NCBI GenBank assembly: GCA_000752675.2
Contig: LM994625.1
Location: forward strand, 54,102-118,101
Direction: 5' to 3'
Origin: a bacterium OL-1
GTDB lineage: Bacteria > Actinomycetota > Coriobacteriia > Coriobacteriales > Atopobiaceae
DNA length: 64,000 bases
A program made the position numbers and the translations under genes. The notes beneath the pieces are model-generated. The model saw nothing but the letters and a program-made list of their open reading frames with translations, had not been told where the DNA came from and did not search any database. Below, piece by piece: positions 34,882 to 42,800 of this stretch (position 1 is its first letter; each line of letters begins with the position of its first letter).

Positions 34882-34983
34882 GATACAGATTTGGGGCCCG
34901 AACGTATATCGACCTGCGCGGGATACAGTTTCGGGTCCGAACGAGTATCGAGCGGATACACATTCGCCGCCCAAATGTGTATC
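34882..34983. repeat. Three tandem imperfect palindromes
   Basis: Dyads lie at 34882-34910, 34922-34949 and 34955-34983. Each starts GATAC and ends TATC, with a core like TTTGGG..CCGAAC. The third has 10-bp perfect arms, GATACACATT / AATGTGTATC. They sit 25 bases or more beyond the stop of the S-component gene and 280 bases upstream of yebC. Rest of the 34603-35008 spacer is GC-rich with no gene seen. They could be operators for yebC or transcript hairpins. Confidence 0.7.
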
Positions 34984-35008
34984 GGCGAGCCTCGCGACAA
35001 GCCACTCG

Positions 35009-35716
35009 CTACAAGCCGTACTTGGCGACGGCGTGTCGGATGCGCGCGCCCCACGGCACCCAGATCGCCGCGAGAAAGCCCACCGTTGCCGCTCCGTGCA
35101 GGCAGTCCCACGGCAGGCCCGCCGCGTACGCCGCAACGATGGCCGGCCAGGTGATGGGCTCCACGTAGCCAATCACGTACCAGCCGTTGAGGATCGCCCC
35201 GTACATGAGCGCCGAGAGAAACCCGTACACGTACAGCGCGCCGCGCCGCTCGAGGAGGCCGTGCTCCCCCAGCACGCCACCAAGGTAGCCCACGAGCCCC
35301 CACGCGTACATCTGCCAGGGCGTCCACACACCCTGGCCAAAGAAGAAGTTCGAGACCAGCGCCGCCAGCGCACCCACCATAAAGCCCTCGCGCCGGCCCA
35401 GCGTGGCCCCCGCCACGATAGTTATGGCCGAGACGGGCTTGACGTCGGGGATGGGCGCAAAGAGGATGCGACCGGCGGCCGCAAGCCCCGCGAGCGTGGC
35501 GGTAGGCATGACTTGCCTAAGCGCCGGCCGCGACGCCTCGTAGCTGGCAAGGAAGAGCCCTACGCAAAGGACTACCAACAGAAGCGTGAGCCCCGCGGCC
35601 GCCTGCACGCCGTTTACGGCACACGCCACGAGCACCGCCGGAACGGCGACAATCGAGGGCACCTCGAGCGCGGCAAAGACGCGCTGTCGCTTGGTGCCTG
35701 TGGTGCTCGCTGTCAT
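35009..35716 (-). CDS. ECF transporter S component (substrate-binding membrane protein)
   Basis: The 235-residue protein has about six membrane helices and the block LFAPIPDVKPVSAITIVAGA with LGRREGFMVGALAALVSNFFFGQG and TPWQMYAWGLVGYLGG, typical of ECF S components of the larger cobalamin/queuosine-like group. S components bind the vitamin and dock on the EcfA-A'-T module. The matching ATPase and T subunit are encoded 640 bases away on the same strand, separated by one plus-strand gene. The start at 35716 is the ATG nearest the first helix with AAGGCGAG ahead. The substrate is inferred to be a corrinoid from the DUF4430 neighbours. Confidence 0.82.
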   Translation of the reverse strand: MTASTTGTKRQRVFAALEVPSIVAVPAVLVACAVNGVQAAAGLTLLLVVLCVGLFLASYEASRPALRQVMPTATLAGLAAAGRILFAPIPDVKPVSAITIVAGATLGRREGFMVGALAALVSNFFFGQGVWTPWQMYAWGLVGYLGGVLGEHGLLERRGALYVYGFLSALMYGAILNGWYVIGYVEPITWPAIVAAYAAGLPWDCLHGAATVGFLAAIWVPWGARIRHAVAKYGL

Positions 35717-35857
35717 GATTCTCGCCTTCTGCCGACTGCAGCCCAACATGCAACACTCTATGACACAACGACCGCCCGCTTGCGGGAAACCGTCACCAAG
35801 CTGCGCCGAATTGCCTAAGATGGGCATGTGCCGCACCCATCGACCGGAGGAGGCCCC

Positions 35858-36298
35858 ATGCTCTACGTTGGAAACTTTAGCTACAACGATGACAAGGACC
35901 AGGCAAACAACTACTGTCTCATGCCGTGCGTGGTTGAGGCGGACTCGGCGGACGAGGCCCTGGAGAAGTTTGCGTCAAAGTTCGCGAGCGTTCGCGCCGA
36001 GTCTGACCTGCTTGAGGGCGCAAGCGAGATCTATCTCGACTCCCTTGTGGAGCTGGAGGGCGTTCCGCAGGATCCGGTGATCACCCAGTGGCAGAAGATC
36101 GTGCCCGCCATCGACGGCCTGTGCTCAGTGACCAGCGCGCTTCCCGACACGAGCGTGGACGAGCTCGCTGCCAGCGCATACGGCTGGGGTGAGGATGACG
36201 GCGACGAGATTGAGCTCGAGGACATGGAGGAGCTTGACGGCCTCTCGGAAGATGACCTCGAGGAGGAGGGCATGGAGGAGCCGTTCCTCACTTTCTAG
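35858..36298 (+). CDS. Small acidic protein, function unknown
   Basis: The 146-residue product starts MLYVGNFSYNDDKDQANNYC after GGAGG at 5 bases, and ends in a strongly acidic tail (GEDDGDEIELEDMEELDG and DDLEEEGMEE). The first 100 residues, with VEADSADEALEKFASKFASV and EIYLDSLVELEGVP, look like a compact alpha/beta domain. I do not recognise the family. It is transcribed opposite to the surrounding ECF genes. Confidence 0.75.
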   Translation: MLYVGNFSYNDDKDQANNYCLMPCVVEADSADEALEKFASKFASVRAESDLLEGASEIYLDSLVELEGVPQDPVITQWQKIVPAIDGLCSVTSALPDTSVDELAASAYGWGEDDGDEIELEDMEELDGLSEDDLEEEGMEEPFLTF

Positions 36299-36350
36299 CC
36301 AGCAGCTGACGCCGCACTGACGGCGCGGCTGACGGCATGCAGCCCACAAC

Positions 36351-37778
36351 TTACGCGTGGTAGAGCCAGGACCCGGCGAGAAACTCGTCGGGTCCTTCCG
36401 TGCAGGTGACGGCCCCGTCAAAGAGGAGCGACACCGAGTCTGCCACGGCAGAGACAAACGCAAGGTCGTGTGTGGCGAGAAGAACGCTTCTCCCCTCCTG
36501 CCGCAGCTCTTGCACAAGACGTGCAAGCTTGGTGCGCGCCGCCGCGTCGAGCCCCTTGGTGGGTTCGTCCAAAATGAGCAGGTCTGGCTGCGTGAGCAGC
36601 AGCTTTGCAAACGCAACGAGCTGCTGTTGGCCGCCGGAGAGGTCGAGCGGGTTTCTCGCTGCCACGGCGGTGAGCTCCAGTCGCTCCATCATGGCTGTGA
36701 CCTGGGCCTCTCCGTAGCCCGCACCCTTTGACCAGAGCATGAGCTCCTCGCGGACGGTCTGTGCCGAGAGAATCGCGCGCGGGCTCTGCGGCAGGTACGC
36801 CTGGGACGCCGCATGGGGACGAGAGAGACGCCCGCGCTGCGGTGCAAGCGCGCCGCACGCAAGCTGCAAGAGGGTCGTCTTGCCCGAACCGTTGCCGCCC
36901 ACAATGGCCGTCACCTCGCCCTGGGGCGCCACGAGGTCCAGCCCGCGCAGGACCCAGTCGGCATCGCGTCCGTAGCGGAACCATGCGTCGCGAAGGGAAA
37001 GCGCAGGTTTCTCGCCGCTGACGGCAGGCTTGCTGCCTGCGGGTGCCACGTCTTCTGGCCTAAACGCGCAGGCAGCAACCGCATCGTCGAGCGAGAGCTC
37101 GCGCACGCGGCCGTCCTCAACGCGAAAGGCGCAGGTGGCCACGTCGCGCATGGGCCCCGGCGCGTGCGTTGCCACCACAACGGTGACCCCAAGCTCGCGG
37201 TTTGCGCGGAAGAGCATGGCAAGGAAGTCCTTCTCGGCAACCGGGTCGAGCATCGAGGTGGGCTCGTCCAGGAGCAGCAGGCGCGGACGCATGGCAAGCG
37301 TTGCGGCAAGGGCGAGCATCTGGCGCTGGCCGCCGGAGAGGCTTGCCGTCTGTCGGCGGAACCACGGCTCCATGCCAAAGAACATGCAGGTCTCGGCCAC
37401 GCGACGGCGCATCTCGGGTACGGGAGTTCCCAGGTTCTCCAGGCCAAAGGCCATCTCGTGCCACACGGTGTCGCAGACAATCTGGCTGTCAGGACTCTGG
37501 AAGACAAGGCCCACGGTCTGGGCGGACTCCACCGGAGAGAACTCGCGCACATCCTTGCCAAAAGCGAGCACGTTACCGACGAGCGTACCTGTAGGTGACA
37601 CCTCTGGCTTGGCAAGGCGCAGAAGCGTCGACTTACCGGAGCCCGTACTGCCTGTGAGCAGCGCAAACGCACCCTCGGGCACGGCAAGCGAGACGTGATC
37701 CAAGACCGGCGCGGGGTTGGGCTCGGTGTCTGTTGCGGGATAGGAGAAGCTCACGTCCCTAAACTCGAGCGCGCTCAT
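36351..37778 (-). CDS. ECF transporter ATPase, two fused ATP-binding domains
   Basis: The 475-residue protein fuses EcfA and EcfA'. Domain 1: Walker A GSTGSGKST, signature LSGGQRQML, Walker B LLLLDEPTSMLD. Domain 2: GGNGSGKTT, LSGGQQQLV, LLILDEPTKGLD. Both keep all ATPase motifs. QSPDSQIVCDTVWHEMAFGLENLG is typical of ECF ATPases. The ATG at 37778 overlaps the EcfT stop as ATGA with GGGGAGGG before it, so the two are translationally coupled. It powers uptake by the S component encoded downstream. Confidence 0.92.
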   Translation of the reverse strand: MSALEFRDVSFSYPATDTEPNPAPVLDHVSLAVPEGAFALLTGSTGSGKSTLLRLAKPEVSPTGTLVGNVLAFGKDVREFSPVESAQTVGLVFQSPDSQIVCDTVWHEMAFGLENLGTPVPEMRRRVAETCMFFGMEPWFRRQTASLSGGQRQMLALAATLAMRPRLLLLDEPTSMLDPVAEKDFLAMLFRANRELGVTVVVATHAPGPMRDVATCAFRVEDGRVRELSLDDAVAACAFRPEDVAPAGSKPAVSGEKPALSLRDAWFRYGRDADWVLRGLDLVAPQGEVTAIVGGNGSGKTTLLQLACGALAPQRGRLSRPHAASQAYLPQSPRAILSAQTVREELMLWSKGAGYGEAQVTAMMERLELTAVAARNPLDLSGGQQQLVAFAKLLLTQPDLLILDEPTKGLDAAARTKLARLVQELRQEGRSVLLATHDLAFVSAVADSVSLLFDGAVTCTEGPDEFLAGSWLYHA

Positions 37779-38668
37779 GCGACCCTCCCCCACCGCACGC
37801 GTTGCCCCAGGTCAAGCACCGTGGGGAGAAGCGCCAGCGCGGCGTACGGCACGTAGCCCCACCAGGCAACCAGACGGGGCATGGTGGGATAGAAGCGCCA
37901 CTGAGAGCAGGCAACGTAGACGAGAACTGCACTGGTTACCGCGAGCAGCCCAATTCCTGCAAGCGCGAGCGCGTCAGACGTGCGAAAGGAATCCGGCAGG
38001 TAGCGGCTGCGGCGGTCCGTGGCGCCCCAGCCGCGTGCGCGCATGGCGTCGGAGCGCTCGATGGAGTCCTCCATCGACCAGCTCATGAGCTGGTCCGCCA
38101 CACGCACGCCGCGGTCGCGCGAGCCCTGCGGAGCGGCTGCCGTGGTGGCAAGCGTGGCTGCGCGCACGGACTGAGACCTCTGCATGAGCTGCGGCACCAG
38201 CTGCGCCGCCATCGAGGTCACGAGCGTCACCGTGGGGAGCGCGCGGGCGCCCAGCTGCAGCAGCCGGTCCTGCGTGAGTACGCAGGCAGCGTCCTCAAAC
38301 CACAGGACCACCGCCACCAGAAGCGCTCCGGCGCAGGCGCCGTAGGCAATGCTCTCCTGGTAGATAGCCATGGGCCCAAGCTGCGCCACCAGCGTGGAGC
38401 CAGATGCCGAGAAGAGCGGGTTGGCCACGGCGACAAGGGCCACCATGGGGAGCTGCCAGCGAAGACCCTCAAGCGTGCGTCGCCACCCGCGCGCGGCGAA
38501 CGAGAACGCAAGCGCGCCCATGAGAGAGATGCCCACACAGACCGGCTGCATCGCAAAGATGGCGATGAGGATGGTGCCGGCGAAGTAGGCTGCCGGCACG
38601 GCCGGGTGGCAGGTGTCGAAGGCGGTATGTGTGTCTCGCATGGTCAGCATGTGACGAGTATGACGCAC
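37775..38668 (-). CDS. ECF transporter T component
   Basis: The 297-residue membrane protein has several helices and the cytoplasmic coupling helices of EcfT: the Ala-Arg-Gly signature in DAMRARGWG, and VRVADQLMSWSMEDSIERSD before it. It links the two ATPase domains to the S component. The start is uncertain: GTG at 38668 or ATG at 38650 or 38641. It begins 16 bases after the DUF4430 gene, in one operon: giant surface protein, DUF4430 protein, EcfT, EcfAA'. Confidence 0.88.
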   Translation of the reverse strand: MRHTRHMLTMRDTHTAFDTCHPAVPAAYFAGTILIAIFAMQPVCVGISLMGALAFSFAARGWRRTLEGLRWQLPMVALVAVANPLFSASGSTLVAQLGPMAIYQESIAYGACAGALLVAVVLWFEDAACVLTQDRLLQLGARALPTVTLVTSMAAQLVPQLMQRSQSVRAATLATTAAAPQGSRDRGVRVADQLMSWSMEDSIERSDAMRARGWGATDRRSRYLPDSFRTSDALALAGIGLLAVTSAVLVYVACSQWRFYPTMPRLVAWWGYVPYAALALLPTVLDLGQRVRWGRVA

Positions 38669-38684
38669 TTTCCGATCTCTGACG

Positions 38685-39890
38685 CTATGCCGACGTGACG
38701 TAGACCCACGTCACCGCATCGCTATCAGAGAGCGTGCAGGCGCCGGCAGAGTAGCTGGGGTAGCTGCCGTTGACCGCGTACTTCCAGCCGCTCTCGCCGC
38801 CCTGGTCCTTCTCGGCGTACCCGTTGATGGCAGCAACGTAGACGCCCATGGCCGTACTGCGCGCGTTGACGCTGGCACCTGTTGCCACCAGAGCGTCGTA
38901 TGCCGTGGCGCCTGGGTTGAGCGAGACGGCGTACGAGCTGGACGAGCCCCCGTCGGCGCGGGCGTCGATGGTCACGGTGACGCGAACCTTGGCGTCTTGT
39001 GCGGCGGAGCTGGAGGAGCCGCTTCCGGACTGCGTGCCGATTGCTGACGAGGAGCTGCTAGAGCCCGAGGAGGAAGCACCCGTGCCGGAAGTGGTGCTGG
39101 TACCAGACCCGGTAACGCCCACTGTCCCGGAGCTGACGTCCTTCTGACGCGCTGCGACGTCCGAGGCGGAGAGGTTCTCGCCCGCTGATGTCACAGTGGC
39201 GTCGATGGAGACGGCCGTGCCATCCGGAAGTGTGGGTGCGGTGCCCGCAAACTGCGAGACGTCACCGGTGTCCAGCTGGGCATACGCGTTGCCAGAGATG
39301 CCGTAGCCGGTTGTTGCCGAGAGAAGCGTGGCCAAGCCACCCGTGGTAGGGGCGCTGTCCGTGGGCATGGTCACGGCCATGCGCACGGCACCGGAGCCGT
39401 CCTCGCAGATCCAGGTGACGCTGGGGATGCCCACGTCCTGCTCGGAGGCCCAAGTGGCAAGGGCCGCGGAGCGCTGGGCACAGGCAAGAGCCATGTCTGT
39501 GGGCGCGTCCGCGCTTGCTTCCTCGACCCAGATGCCATCCGCAGAGAGAACCACGTGGGCGGCGTCCTTCTCGAGAGAGACGTCCGTGCCGTCAAACTGG
39601 AGCGACGCGAGTGCAGCGTAGACGTCGTCCGTGGTGACGGTGGCCGTCTGGGGCGCCTCCTGCGAGGAGGCGGTGTCCTGACTGGTAGCCTGGTCCGTCT
39701 CGTCTGCAGTGGTCTGGAACGCTGCAGAGCCCGTTGCCCAGGCAAGCGGGTCGCCGCCCTGTGCGTAGACGGACATTGCCCACACACAGAATGCGATGAG
39801 TGCTGCAGCGAGAGCCGCAAGGATCACCCTGACAGTGCGCTTGCCGCCAGCTGACTGCTGGCCGTTTGTCGGCGTGCCGTTGTCTGACAT
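38685..39890 (-). CDS. Membrane-anchored DUF4430 protein
   Basis: The 401-residue protein has an N-terminal membrane anchor (about 20-43, VRVILAALAAALIAFCVWAM), an extracytoplasmic region, a Ser/Gly/Thr-rich linker and a C-terminal DUF4430 domain from about residue 300 (VRVTVTIDARADGG, NPGATAYDALVATGASV, ESGWKYAVNGSYPSYSAGA, SDAVTWVYV). DUF4430 is related to the C-terminal domain of transcobalamin. It directly precedes the ECF genes and abuts the giant surface protein, so it could be the handover protein to the S component. That role is inference. Confidence 0.85.
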   Translation of the reverse strand: MSDNGTPTNGQQSAGGKRTVRVILAALAAALIAFCVWAMSVYAQGGDPLAWATGSAAFQTTADETDQATSQDTASSQEAPQTATVTTDDVYAALASLQFDGTDVSLEKDAAHVVLSADGIWVEEASADAPTDMALACAQRSAALATWASEQDVGIPSVTWICEDGSGAVRMAVTMPTDSAPTTGGLATLLSATTGYGISGNAYAQLDTGDVSQFAGTAPTLPDGTAVSIDATVTSAGENLSASDVAARQKDVSSGTVGVTGSGTSTTSGTGASSSGSSSSSSAIGTQSGSGSSSSAAQDAKVRVTVTIDARADGGSSSSYAVSLNPGATAYDALVATGASVNARSTAMGVYVAAINGYAEKDQGGESGWKYAVNGSYPSYSAGACTLSDSDAVTWVYVTSA

Positions 39891-42800
39891 CTAGCCGCGC
39901 CTCCCCTCGGTGACATCGCTCTTGTCGCGGCGACGCGTGGCAAGCAGCAGGATAAGCAGCGCGGCACCCACGCAGGTGCCCACGATGGGCCAGATGGGAG
40001 GGCCCGCCTGCGCCGCCGAGTCAGTTGCGGGCACCTCGCCGGTAACCGCGTCGTCCTTGTCACCAACGGAGGTGACGCTTGTCACGTCCTCGGATGTATA
40101 GCTGCCCAGAAGCGAGCCGTCCTCTGACGAGGAGGTGCTGGCAGTTGTGGCGGAGCTGGCGGCAGGCGTGCTGGTTGCGCCGTTGCCGCTGACGCCACCC
40201 TTGCCGGTAGCTGCGCCGTTGCCGCTGCCGGCGGCGCCGCCCGTGGAGCTCGAGCCACTCTGGCCGCCGTTGCCGCCCTGAGCGCCGGTGCCGCCTGCGG
40301 AGCCGCCGTTGCCGCCCTGGCCGCCCTGGCCCTTCTCGCCCGGCACCGTTGTGGTGGCGCCGGCGTCCAGCTTGAATAGGGTGCCGGAGTCGTTGAAGAA
40401 GTAGAGGTTGCCGCTTGCGTCGCAGGCGATGGAGCTCATGCAGTACTGCCAGAGGTCGTTTGCGGGCTGGTAGAGCGTGGTTGCCTCGGCGTCGCCAAGG
40501 CGGTATGCGTACACGCCGCCGGGCTTGCCGTTGCAGGTGAAGTACGCGTAGGTGTTGCCGTCGGCGGCTACGCTCACCAGCGGTGCGCTCTTCACGTCGC
40601 CGGTTCCAACCTGACCCTCCACGCTGGTCGTAGGCACCAGGGCCTCGTGCTTGACGCTCATGGACGCAAGGTCAATCACAAAGAGCGCGCCGCGCGTCAC
40701 GTCTGCGGAGGAGGACCCGCCCACGTAGAGCAGGCCGTCACAGATGGTGGGCGACGAGGTGGAGTACGAGCCAAACCTCACACTGCAGCCGACCGTCAGA
40801 GAGCCGTCAGCACGCAGGTAGAGCTCGTGCAGCACGCCATCGGTCGTGACCGCGTAGGCCACGTTGCCGCTTACTGCTAGCTGGGCGCGGCAGCGCGTGC
40901 CCAGATCGACCGAAGAGACCTCGCGCCCCGTTGCCGCGTCAAGCAGCGAGACCCGCCCGGCGTCGTTGGCGGTGAGCACGCCCGCGGATGTGGGCACGGC
41001 GCCCGTCCAGTAGTAGCCTGCGTCCGTTCCCTCGTGCGACCACACAAGGCTGCCGTCAGCCAAGCTCACGCAGGCCACGTAGCCTCCGCAGGAATCGCTG
41101 CCGTCAGGGGCCACGGTCGAGAAGTACGCCTTGCCGTCACGCACGGTGATGGACGAGAGGAGCTGCTGGTCAACGGCCTTGCCGCTCGAGCTGGTCGAGG
41201 TGGGAAACGCCGCAGAGACCCAGAGCGTGGTCAGCATGTCCGCGGTGAGCGCCTGAATGCGACCACCGTGCAGAGGCACAAGTATGAGACCGTCGGCGTA
41301 CTGCAGGCGCGCAGTGGAGTCCACGCTTGCGGCCAGGCGAGCCTCGTCGAGAACCACGCCGGTGGACGCGTCACGACGATAGAGCCGTGTCTGCGCGGCG
41401 TCATATACCTCGCCGTTCACGATAATCGCGTCGCTCGCGTTGACGTACATGGCAGTCGTGAGGCGCGACTGCGCCCAGTCGAGCTTGGCGTAGGTGCCGG
41501 AACCAGGCACGGGCGTCGAGAGCCCGCGAACCACACCCGTCTCGCCTGTACCCTTGTAGCCGGGCCAAGCTGCGCTCAAGCTGGTAGGACGCGTGGCCGT
41601 TGGGTCAATGACCAGGGCGTCGCTCTTGGGAAGGCTGTCAGAATCCGTGCAGTAGTACCACACGACCTCGTCGCCGTTGGCAATGTTCACGCTGCTGGCA
41701 CCAACCTGCGAGGCAGCGCCGTTCACGAACAGGTGCCAGTATGCACCCGTCGTGGAGTCCCAACCCAGCTCGCGGCCGTCCACGGGCGAGGTGATGGTGC
41801 TCAGGTAGTAACCCCAGGTGCTGGTGGACGAGGAGTGCGTGAGGCCCTTCTCGGCAAACGCCGCCTCGGAGAGGTCGGCGGCGGTGGAGCCCTCCACCAG
41901 GGTGAGAGACGTTGTGTCCGCCCACACCTGATCGAGACCCGAGGCGTCCTTGCCAATCACCTTGACCGAGCCCGTGACCTGTCCCGGCAGAGAGTCGCCC
42001 CAGGCGGAGTAGTACCAGACGACCTTGTCGCCCTCCTTGAGGACGTAGTTCGAGGCCATCACGGTTGCGGACTTGCCGTTGATGAAGAGCTGCCACCACT
42101 TGCCGGTTGCGGCGTCATAGCCAAGCGAAGTGCCGTCCTTGGTGAAGGTGTAGAGGTCGGCGTCGTAGGTGATGCCGTTGGCGTCAAGGACCTGCTTGGT
42201 GAGATCCGCCGCGGTGGTGCCCGGCTCGACGGCAAGCGAGGTTTCTGGCGCCCAGCTGACACTGGCCCCGGAAGCGTTGGGGCCAATGACCGCGCAGCTA
42301 GCGGTAACCTGCTCCGGCGCGTCCTGGCCAGAGGTGCCCGCCACCGTGAACGTGGCCGAGACATCCTGGTTCACAAGGCTTGCCAGCTTTGCCTTGAGCT
42401 GGTCGCTCACCATGGGGTCGTCCTTGTAGAACTCGTAGTAGGCCTGGAAGCGCTCGTCAGCAAGGCGCGAGATTACGGTAACCCGTGTGTTGTCGGTGGG
42501 CTTGGTGTAGGTGAGAAGCTCGTGGGAGATCACGTCCGGGCGGCTTGACTTGAAGGTGCGCCAGGACATACCGCCCATGTCGCTGTATCCGGGCAGGTCA
42601 ACCAGCACAATGCCGGGGTGCGCGGACTGCGTGTCGCGGTCGTGCGCCCAGGCAAGGTTGCCGGAGGCATCACGATAGGCGCCCAAGAACGGGCGCAGGT
42701 TGCCCGTCACGTTGGCGGCACTCTGTCCGTCGAGAAGCGCCAGGGCATACCCCGCCTTGGCGTCCTGCATGAGCGAGACCGCCTCGTCTATCTCCTGCTC

